From CAZEJK01 sp964512045 (GTDB lineage: Bacteria; Acidobacteriota; Thermoanaerobaculia; Thermoanaerobaculales; Sulfomarinibacteraceae): a stretch of DNA of 6,641 nucleotides. Made by a program: the position numbers and the translations under genes. The stretch spans positions 1 through 6,641 of the forward strand of contig CAZEJK010000282.1 in the NCBI GenBank assembly GCA_964512045.1, given 5' to 3'. Within the stretch, counting starts at the first letter, position 1, and the number at the start of each line of letters is the position of its first letter. Positions 1 to 4,712 of the stretch are shown here, piece by piece. Below the pieces are notes generated by a model. The model was given only the letters and a program-made list of their open reading frames with translations. It did not search any database and had not been told where the DNA came from.

Positions 1-26
1 AAGGGGACTCTCACCCCTCTGATCAA

Positions 27-44
27 GTGCGCCCATGGGCGCAC
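27..44. repeat. Perfect 18-bp palindrome
   Basis: GTGCGCCCATGGGCGCAC is its own reverse complement over all 18 bases; the flanking bases (A26, G45) break the symmetry. It abuts the first copy of the 30-bp repeat. It could be a protein-binding site or, in RNA, a hairpin with a very small loop. Confidence 0.75.
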
Positions 45-74
45 GGACCGCGGACCTCTGGTCCGCATCCGACC
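45..74. repeat. 30-bp hairpin repeat, copy A
   Basis: This is the first of two copies of a 30-bp unit; copies match at 28 of 30 positions. Inside it, GCGGACC (50-56) pairs perfectly with GGTCCGC (60-66) around a TCT loop. The arm GGTCCG (60-65) can instead pair with 69-74 around a CAT loop, but that second stem has one mismatch here. The two hairpins share an arm and exclude each other. Confidence 0.7.
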
Positions 75-93
75 TCGCTGCACGCCCACTCCT

Positions 94-110
94 GCGGACG
101 GGACGTCCGC
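94..110. repeat. 7-bp-stem GC-rich hairpin between repeat copies
   Basis: GCGGACG (94-100) pairs perfectly with CGTCCGC (104-110) around a GGA loop. It uses the same GCGGAC/GTCCGC arms as the flanking 30-bp repeats, so it may be a diverged relative or part of a larger composite element. Confidence 0.6.
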
Positions 111-149
111 GGTGCTGTCGTTCTGCAACGGGTCAACGTGGCCATCGTT

Positions 150-179
150 GGACCGCGGGCCTCTGGTCCGCATCGGACC
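150..179. repeat. 30-bp hairpin repeat, copy B
   Basis: Second copy, starting 105 bp after copy A, with two substitutions. They change which hairpin is favoured: the first stem (155-161 with 165-171) now contains a G:T wobble, while the second (TGGTCCG 164-170 with CGGACCA 174-180, CAT loop) becomes a perfect 7-bp stem. Confidence 0.7.
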
Positions 180-255
180 AAACTGAGCGCTTCGTTCTTC
201 CTTCTGCGCATCATCTGCGTTCCCTGCGGTGCGCTCTGCTCACGAGCCGTCGGAG

Positions 256-1398
256 TCAGTACAGGTCGAAGACGAGGATCTTGGCCTCGATCGGGCCGTT
301 ACGGACCGGCAGCCGGCGCGCAGGACGCAGGCCGATCCACTTCCCCTGGTCGGGGTCGCCGGCGAGGACCACGGCGCGCCAGCCCTGGTAGCGCTGCTTG
401 AGGAGGTCGCCGATCTGGCGCCATTGATCGGGCTCGGACTCGGAGCGCTCGCCGTACGGTGGGTTCATGACGACAAGCCCGGTCCCCGCTGGTGGCTCCG
501 CCGTGAACGCGTCGCCGGCGGCCACGGTCGAGCGATCGCGCAGCTTCGCTGCAGCGAGGTTCCGCCTGGCGGCCTCAACGGCGCCGGGGTCCGTGTCCCG
601 TCCGATGAGACGGACGGCGGGCTTCGGCGCAGGGACTGACTCCGAGCGGATCCTCTCGAACGCGTTGCGGTCGAAGCCCGGCAGACGCGTGAACGCCCAC
701 CTGGAACGGAGCGCCCCCGGCGGCACGCCATTGGCGATCCAGCCCGCCTCCGCGAGCAGCGTGCCGGTACCGCACATCGGGTCGAGGACGATCTCCCCGG
801 GCCACTCGCCGGCAGCCAGCACGCACGCCGCCGCCAGCTGCTCGCGCACTGGCGCCGTGCCAGTGACCACGCGGTACCCCCGCCGATCGAGCGGCATGCC
901 GCTGGTGTCGAGAAGCAGCGACGCCCGGTCCTGGTCGATGCGCAGGCGGAGCATCAGCTCTGGGTCGCGGCGCTCCACCGTGCCGCGACGGCCGAACCGC
1001 GTGCGCTGGGCATCCACAACACCGTCCTTCGCCCGCAGGGCGGCCCAGCGGACGTCGCGCACCGCCGACCGGCTCGTCGTCGCTCGCACCGCCAGCGTCC
1101 TGCGCGGGTCGAACAGCCCCTTCGCGCTCACGCCGTCCCAGCTCTGGTCGCCGAGCACGATCCGCATCACGCCGCTGCGGATCGCATCGCCGTCCGCTGC
1201 CGGCCACCGCCCCAGCTCCACCACCACACGGTTCGCGGTGCGCAGCCGCCAGTTGGCGCGCCAGACATCCGGCCATCCGCCACGAAACGCCACCGCTCCC
1301 CGGTCGACGGTGACCTCCGCAGCGCCCAGCTGGCGGAGCTCGTCGGCCAGCAGATCCTCGACGCCCACGGCGCACGTGGCGATCAGCGACAGCACCAT
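256..1398 (-). CDS. rlmL: THUMP-domain SAM-dependent rRNA methyltransferase, RlmL/YpsC family
   Basis: A 380-aa protein predicted to transfer methyl from S-adenosylmethionine to a guanine N2 of 23S rRNA, as E. coli RlmL does at m2G2445. Residues about 1-165 fit the ferredoxin-like plus THUMP RNA-binding part. The Rossmann catalytic domain follows: SAM-binding LDPMCGTGTLLAEA at about 205-218, acidic loop IGRDTDPGAVEAARRN at 265-280, and catalytic NPPYGER at 312-318. The C-terminus (IGLRPARR...NGPIEAK) matches the RlmL tail. It lacks the second methyltransferase domain (RlmK) of the fused enterobacterial protein, as is usual outside that group. I chose the ATG at 1396-1398 because MVLSLIATCAVGVEDLL is the normal family N-terminus; the frame stays open to 1494 but would overrun the divergent gene. 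No good ribosome site precedes it, and a TACACT box ends 7 bases upstream, suggesting a leaderless mRNA. The family is clear; the exact modified base is inferred. Confidence 0.9.
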   Translation of the reverse strand: MVLSLIATCAVGVEDLLADELRQLGAAEVTVDRGAVAFRGGWPDVWRANWRLRTANRVVVELGRWPAADGDAIRSGVMRIVLGDQSWDGVSAKGLFDPRRTLAVRATTSRSAVRDVRWAALRAKDGVVDAQRTRFGRRGTVERRDPELMLRLRIDQDRASLLLDTSGMPLDRRGYRVVTGTAPVREQLAAACVLAAGEWPGEIVLDPMCGTGTLLAEAGWIANGVPPGALRSRWAFTRLPGFDRNAFERIRSESVPAPKPAVRLIGRDTDPGAVEAARRNLAAAKLRDRSTVAAGDAFTAEPPAGTGLVVMNPPYGERSESEPDQWRQIGDLLKQRYQGWRAVVLAGDPDQGKWIGLRPARRLPVRNGPIEAKILVFDLY

Positions 1399-1453
1399 GC
1401 GGCTCAGTGTACGCGGATCCGCGCGGGAGTACACTGCCGCTGAGGAGGTCGCC
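1399..1453. promoter_or_regulatory. Divergent promoter region with paired TACACT -10 boxes in an inverted repeat
   Basis: The 55-bp gap between two divergent starts contains CAGTGTAC (1405-1412) and its exact reverse complement GTACACTG (1429-1436), with a 12-bp palindrome CGCGGATCCGCG at 1412-1423 between them. Each arm contains TACACT, a good match to the TANNNT -10 element. Plus strand: TACACT at 1430-1435, then a GAGGAGGT ribosome site at 1442-1449 and ATG at 1454. Minus strand: TACACT reading 1411 to 1406, then 7 bases and the ATG at 1398, so transcription should begin at or next to the start codon. Each promoter's -35 area overlaps the other's -10 box, so the two should compete or be co-controlled. 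The inverted repeat could also be a repressor site. No convincing -35 hexamer is seen. Confidence 0.55.
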
Positions 1454-1786
1454 ATGGCAACCGCCAGCTTCATCTTCGACCGTGCTTCCGCCAACGCCGC
1501 GTTTCCGCAGATTGCGCCGCGCGAGCTGGTGCTCGCCGTGCTGGCCGGGGTGCCACCGCGACCCGAGTGGGAGGGGTGCCAGGTGTATCAGGGGCCCGCT
1601 CCGGAGGGCTCGCCTGCCACCGCCGTTTGCATCGGCCTGACCGGCCCGGCCGCCGACGCACTCCAGGAAGCGCTGGTCATGGCGATGGAGCGGCTCGGCA
1701 TCTCGGTGCCGCAGATCTGGGAGGGCGGGCCGGAGGCCACGGAGACGATCGCCGTAGCTCGGGGCGGACGCTGGCAGCGGGCTTAG
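1454..1786 (+). CDS. Conserved-looking hypothetical protein, 110 aa
   Basis: I do not recognise this protein. It starts at an ATG with a strong ribosome site (GAGGAGGT, ending 4 bases before the start), and nearly all third codon positions are G or C, so it is very likely expressed. It has no signal peptide, no membrane helix and no cysteine cluster (two isolated cysteines). The N-terminal part (FIFDRASANAAFPQIAPRELVLAVLAGVPPRP) is followed by a likely strand (ATAVCIGLTG, about 59-68) and a helix (PAADALQEALVMAMERLGI, about 69-87), and it ends in a charged tail. This suggests a small compact alpha/beta cytoplasmic protein. It shares a symmetric promoter with the RlmL-family gene, so the two may be co-regulated, but no functional link is known to me. 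Confidence 0.75.
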   Translation: MATASFIFDRASANAAFPQIAPRELVLAVLAGVPPRPEWEGCQVYQGPAPEGSPATAVCIGLTGPAADALQEALVMAMERLGISVPQIWEGGPEATETIAVARGGRWQRA

Positions 1787-1821
1787 GTGGGAGAGCCCAG
1801 CATCTGTCGACACTGCCGCGA

Positions 1822-1841
1822 TCCGTACCCGACCCTACGGA
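1822..1841. terminator. Weak stem-loop between convergent genes
   Basis: TCCGTA (1822-1827) pairs with TACGGA (1836-1841) around an 8-base loop in the 88-bp gap between the 3' ends of the 110-aa gene and the M23 gene. The place suits a bidirectional terminator, but the stem is short and no T-run follows on either strand, so this is only a candidate. Confidence 0.25.
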
Positions 1842-1874
1842 GTGCCGGTATCCGTGCCTGCCTCCCCGAGGCCT

Positions 1875-2588
1875 TCAGCTCCGGCTCATGGGCTCCGGGA
1901 GGCTCAGGCCGAGAAACGGCCTCGGATCGGGGCAGAGGGCGAGCATGGCGTCCTGCTCGGAGGGCGCCGCCACTCCGGGAAAGTCGCCGCGCTTGGAGCC
2001 GATGTCGGTGATGACCTGAAAGTGGAGGTGCGGCGGCCAGCCGCCGTTGACGTCGTCGGAGCCGATCCAGCCGAGGGTGGCACCCGCCGACAGCTGCTCC
2101 CCAGGTTCGTGGAGATCCGGAGATGCTTCGGAGAGGTGGCCGTACAGGGTCCAGAAGCGAGCGTCTCCCACCTCGTGCTCGACGATCACGGTGGGTCCGT
2201 AATCCCCTCGCGCCCGGTTGACACCGACCGAGTGGATCGTCCCGTCGAAAGGTGTCCGCACCGGCGTCCCCGCCGGAACGAACAGGTCCACCCCGAGGTG
2301 CACCGAGCGCGCCTCGCCGCCGCCGAACAGCTCGCTGTGGCGGTAGATCACACGGTTCTCGGCGTACCGGCCGATCCCGACTCGCGCCCCCGCCCGAGCC
2401 ATCTGCCGATCGACCCAGCGCCCGAGCTCCACCGGGTCGGCCAGGTCGACACCTTCCAGCTCCGGGTTGCCGCCACTGAGATCGAACTCGCAGAACGGTC
2501 CCGCTGCCAGCTCATCGTCCAGAACCGGCGTCGGCTCGACTCCGACCCGTTGCACGGCCCCCAGCAGATCACTCACTGAGCTCGCCAT
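1875..2588 (-). CDS. M23-family (LytM/lysostaphin-fold) metallopeptidase without signal peptide
   Basis: A 237-aa zinc metallopeptidase-fold protein. The set of M23 active-site residues is complete: HLGVD gives zinc ligands H97 and D101, YGHLS gives H151, and HLH gives H187 and zinc ligand H189, with the same spacings as LytM in the first and last motifs. Typical M23 beta-sheet motifs surround them (PAGTPV, DYGPTVIVEH, NGGWPPHLHFQ). The first ~80 residues hold a conserved-looking lead (FDLSGGNPEL, then GRYAENRVIY), and the end carries CPDP. From memory these extras mark a subfamily that occurs alone or fused to class III aminotransferases, so peptidoglycan need not be the substrate. No signal peptide or membrane segment is present, so it is probably cytoplasmic or exported by another route. 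The ATG at 2588 is chosen because GGAGG lies 9 bases before it; the ATG at 2597 directly abuts that site. It overlaps the chelatase gene by 20 bp, implying translational coupling. Confidence 0.88.
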   Translation of the reverse strand: MASSVSDLLGAVQRVGVEPTPVLDDELAAGPFCEFDLSGGNPELEGVDLADPVELGRWVDRQMARAGARVGIGRYAENRVIYRHSELFGGGEARSVHLGVDLFVPAGTPVRTPFDGTIHSVGVNRARGDYGPTVIVEHEVGDARFWTLYGHLSEASPDLHEPGEQLSAGATLGWIGSDDVNGGWPPHLHFQVITDIGSKRGDFPGVAAPSEQDAMLALCPDPRPFLGLSLPEPMSRS

Positions 2589-3066
2589 CAGTGCCATCCT
2601 CCCCGTCACCCGGGCCCGCCGAACGGAACCCGCACCGCTCGTCCGCCTCGCACGCGCGGCACAGGTCGCCATCGTCCGCCAGGCAGCCGCGGACGGTTGC
2701 CTCCATCACCCGCTGCATCTCCGGATGCATGCCGACCGGCGCCACCACCCGGTACGCCACGCCGGGGTGCGCCGTCGCCGCCTCGGCCACCAGCCGCGGG
2801 ATGTCCTCGCGCCAGTGCCGACCGGGCAGCAGGAAGTACGGCAGCACCACCACGCGCCGGGCTCCCCGCTCGACGCAGCGGTCAAACGCAGCCGCGATGG
2901 AGGGTTCGGCCAGCTCCATGTGCGCCGGCTCGACAACGGCCCAGCCGGTGGAGCGTGCCAGCTCGCCGGCGATCCGTTCGAGCCACCGGTTGCTGGTGGC
3001 ACGACGCGAGCCGTGGTCGACCACGATCACCCCAAGCGTCCCTCGTGTCAGCTCGTCGTTCGCCAC
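2569..3066 (-). CDS. cbiX: CbiX/SirB-type sirohydrochlorin chelatase with C-terminal cysteine cluster
   Basis: A 165-aa single-domain class II chelatase that should insert Fe2+ (sirohaem) or Co2+ (cobalamin path) into sirohydrochlorin. Family marks in order: VVDHGSRRATSN with metal-binding H18, EPAHMELAEPSI at about 46-57, PYFLLPGRHWREDIP with the second likely metal ligand H84, and VGMHP (H114). The length fits the short CbiX form rather than the two-domain CbiK/CbiX long form. After the domain comes C128-x7-C136-x2-C139-x5-C145, which could bind an iron-sulfur cluster, as C-terminal cysteines do in plant SirB, and then an acidic Gly/Asp/Glu-rich tail. Start is GTG at 3066; a TACACT box stands 6 bases upstream and no strong ribosome site is present, so the mRNA may be leaderless. 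It overlaps the M23 gene. Sequence alone does not settle iron versus cobalt. Confidence 0.88.
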   Translation of the reverse strand: MANDELTRGTLGVIVVDHGSRRATSNRWLERIAGELARSTGWAVVEPAHMELAEPSIAAAFDRCVERGARRVVVLPYFLLPGRHWREDIPRLVAEAATAHPGVAYRVVAPVGMHPEMQRVMEATVRGCLADDGDLCRACEADERCGFRSAGPGDGEDGTDGELSE

Positions 3067-3078
3067 CTCGCCAGTGTA
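3067..3078 (-). promoter_or_regulatory. TACACT -10 box giving a probable leaderless cbiX transcript
   Basis: Read on the minus strand, TACACT (3078 to 3073) is followed by six bases and then the GTG start. This is the same box and nearly the same spacing as before the RlmL-family gene. A -10 element at this distance would place transcription start at or next to the start codon. No convincing -35 hexamer is seen. Confidence 0.45.
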
Positions 3079-3133
3079 GCGCGGCGCGACGAGGTGCTCT
3101 CATCACCGGCGGCCGGAGAGCCGCGTTCGCCGG

Positions 3134-3177
3134 TTGACGGCTCCCTGCGCCCCTGCGATGATCCGTTCGGAGGTCGG
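3134..3177 (+). promoter_or_regulatory. Promoter and ribosome site for the small Cys-rich gene
   Basis: TTGACG (3134-3139) fits a -35 element at five of six positions. After a 17-bp spacer comes GATGAT (3157-3162), preceded by TGc, as in an extended -10 element. GGAGG (3169-3173) lies 4 bases before the ATG at 3178. The predicted start of transcription, near 3169, gives a very short leader. Confidence 0.5.
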
Positions 3178-3369
3178 ATGCTCCATTCGAACGACACCGA
3201 GGCGTACTCAAACCGTGAGATCGCGACCGTGCGGACCCAGCCAGGCGATGGTGAGCCGCCGCGAGAGTCCACCTGTCTGAGGCCGCTCGGCCTGTGCGAG
3301 CTCGGAGGCTGCTGTGACACCTGCTGGTACCGGCCGGACCACCCCCGTTTCCAGAACCAGGACGACTGA
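3178..3369 (+). CDS. Small cysteine-rich protein, 63 aa, function unknown
   Basis: I do not recognise a named family. The ATG has a GGAGG ribosome site 4 bases upstream and a promoter-like TTGACG/GATGAT pair before that. The first ~30 residues are polar and look disordered. The second half is dense and distinctive: C33-x6-C40-x4-C45-C46-x2-C49, then WYRPDHPRF and a short acidic end. Five closely spaced cysteines and no signal peptide suggest a metal-binding (zinc or iron-sulfur) module or a cofactor carrier; that is inference. Third codon positions are about 80% G/C across the gene. Over the last 18 codons they reach about 16 of 18, while the competing frame (the long form of the next gene) has about 14 of 24, so this is the likelier coding frame. 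Its stop lies 16 bases before the preferred start of the phosphatase-fold gene, so the two are probably one operon. Confidence 0.6.
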   Translation: MLHSNDTEAYSNREIATVRTQPGDGEPPRESTCLRPLGLCELGGCCDTCWYRPDHPRFQNQDD

Positions 3370-3385
3370 CCGTTCGAGCTGTCCG

Positions 3386-4609
3386 GTGCGGCTGCTCGGA
3401 CCGCTGCTCGCCGTGGCCATCCTCACCTTCTTCCCAGCGTGCGAGAAGGCACCGAGCGGTGCCGCACCGGCGGCTGATGCAGCGTCTCCGGAATCAATCC
3501 GGATCGCCCTGTTCAACATCTGGGAGATGTCCACCGACAAGATCATGGACGTCAGCGCGGAGGGCGCCGGCCAGAACCCGCAGCTCCTCGCAGCAGCCGA
3601 GATCATCCAGCGCATCCGTCCCGATGTCCTGGTGCTCAACGAGATCGACCACGACCTGGCGACCGCGCCAGATGATCTCGCGCTCAACGCGCGTCGGTTC
3701 GTCGCGAGCTACCTGAGCCAGGGGCCGCAGCCGATACACTTCGAGCACGCGTTCGCGGCGCCCTGCAACACCGGACGCCTGTCCGGCGTCGACCTGAACG
3801 GAGACGGGATCGTGGCCGGACCCGACTCCCCTCCCGAGGTGTTTGCCGGTGACTGCTTCGGATACGGCAGATACCCCGGGCAGTTCTCGATGGCGGTGCT
3901 CTCCAACCTGCCGATCGTCGCCGAGGATCTCCGCAGCTTCCAGACGCTGCTCTGGCGGGAGCTGCCCGGACACCACATGCCGAAGGGCTACTTCAGCGAG
4001 GCGGCCGAGGCGGTGTTCCGCGTGTCCAGCAAGTCGCACTGGGACCTGCCGATCGCAGTCGGCGACGAAACGCTCCACCTGCTCCTTGCGCATCCGACGC
4101 CGCCGGTGTTCGACGGTGAGGAGAACCGCAACGGACGGCGCAACTTCGACGAGATCAAGCTGCTCGCAGAACTCCTCGATCCAGACTTCCCGCTGACCGA
4201 CGACACCGGTCAGAGCGGCGGTCTGCCCGCGGATGCCCCGTTCGTGCTCGCCGGCGACCTCAACGCGTTCCCCGGCTCCAAGGAAGCCGTGTTCGACGGC
4301 GTCACCGCGATCGACCAGCTCCTCGAGCATTCCCGCATCCAGGACACCGGCGCGGTGTGCACGAGCCAGGGAGCTCTCGGCGATCGGCCGGCTGGACCCC
4401 CGGAGCACCTCGAGCGCGCAACGACCAGGTTCAACGGCGGCGCGAGGATTGACTACGTGCTCGCGGCCACGGGTCTTCGCGTCCTCGACGGCGGTGTGTT
4501 CTGGCCTTCCGCACAGGAAGATCCCGAGGGTACCGAGCTCGCGGAGACCGCATCCGACCATCGACTCGTCTGGATCGATCTCGCGCTCCCGCTGAGCCCC
4601 GAGTCCTGA
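3386..4609 (+). CDS. Exported endonuclease/exonuclease/phosphatase-fold enzyme, probable lipoprotein
   Basis: A 407-aa Mg-dependent phosphodiesterase/phosphatase-type enzyme of the EEP (DNase I-like) superfamily. The catalytic set is complete: N44 (LFNIWE), E86 (LVLNEID), H236 (LLLAHPTPP), GDLN at 290-293, RIDYVL at 354-359 and SDHR at 390-393. The N-terminus MRLLGPLLAVAILTFFPAC is a short signal peptide ending in a cysteine, so the protein is exported and possibly lipid-anchored at C19; the FPAC lipobox is not ideal. An insertion at 136-148 contains DLNGDG, an EF-hand/dockerin-like calcium loop. Substrate is unknown: phospholipid heads, sugar phosphates, nucleotides and DNA are all handled in this superfamily. 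The start is GTG at 3386. An in-frame GTG at 3314 has a better ribosome site (GGAGG, 5 bases away) and would add 24 residues, but it overlaps the cysteine-rich gene and its extra codons look non-coding. Confidence 0.85.
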   Translation: MRLLGPLLAVAILTFFPACEKAPSGAAPAADAASPESIRIALFNIWEMSTDKIMDVSAEGAGQNPQLLAAAEIIQRIRPDVLVLNEIDHDLATAPDDLALNARRFVASYLSQGPQPIHFEHAFAAPCNTGRLSGVDLNGDGIVAGPDSPPEVFAGDCFGYGRYPGQFSMAVLSNLPIVAEDLRSFQTLLWRELPGHHMPKGYFSEAAEAVFRVSSKSHWDLPIAVGDETLHLLLAHPTPPVFDGEENRNGRRNFDEIKLLAELLDPDFPLTDDTGQSGGLPADAPFVLAGDLNAFPGSKEAVFDGVTAIDQLLEHSRIQDTGAVCTSQGALGDRPAGPPEHLERATTRFNGGARIDYVLAATGLRVLDGGVFWPSAQEDPEGTELAETASDHRLVWIDLALPLSPES

Positions 4610-4712
4610 TCGGACGCCACGCTGCCTCGATACCCTGCGCACTGCAACCGTATACCTCAACGACGACGTTGTCGGCCTGACGAGCGGACGTCGGAGAGGA
4701 GACAGCCTGACA
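4610..4712 (+). promoter_or_regulatory. Promoter-like boxes and imperfect palindrome before the glycosyltransferase
   Basis: TCGATA (4627-4632) and TATACC (4651-4656), 18 bp apart, resemble -35 and -10 boxes, although the last T of the -10 is missing. Just downstream, CGACGACGTTGTCG (4661-4674) is palindromic at 12 of 14 positions and would overlap the transcription start, where it could be an operator or a 5' hairpin. A GAGGAG at 4696-4701 is a plausible ribosome site for the GTG at 4713, with a rather long 11-base gap. Confidence 0.35.

Larger units (their letters stand above)
1..255. other. Gene-free, palindrome-rich intergenic region
   Basis: I find no credible gene here. It lies downstream of the 3' end of the RlmL-family gene and is crowded with dyad symmetries: a weak AGGGG/CCCCT stem at 2-18, a perfect 18-bp palindrome at 27-44, two copies of a 30-bp hairpin repeat (45-74 and 150-179), a 7-bp-stem hairpin at 94-110 and a CAACG/CGTTG stem at 134-150. 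Short open frames across it translate the repeat twice (a recurring CGPE-RGP peptide), which marks them as repeat read-through. None of the stems is followed by a clear T-run on either strand, so a classical intrinsic terminator is not shown. A role in transcript ending or 3'-end protection for the minus-strand gene is possible. Confidence 0.6.

Noticed and set aside
45..179. Two-copy repeat as a minimal CRISPR array
   Set aside because: There are only two copies, 75 bp apart, each self-complementary, with other hairpins in the gap and no cas gene in the window.
23..214. Possible 63-aa minus-strand peptide with a repeated CGPE-RGP unit
   Set aside because: The peptide repeat merely translates the 30-bp hairpin repeat; I see no ribosome site or non-repeat coding signal.
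467..1453. Long open plus-strand frame opposite the RlmL-family gene
   Set aside because: It is rich in Arg, Ser, Pro and Thr with no domain pattern, as expected for the antisense of a GC-rich gene. Only its last part, from ATG 1454, is a real gene.
3067..3313. Cobalamin-type riboswitch in the gap after the chelatase gene
   Set aside because: I could not find the conserved B12-box core, and most of the stretch is better explained by the small cysteine-rich gene. It also lies upstream of the plus-strand genes, and the chelatase appears to be leaderless.
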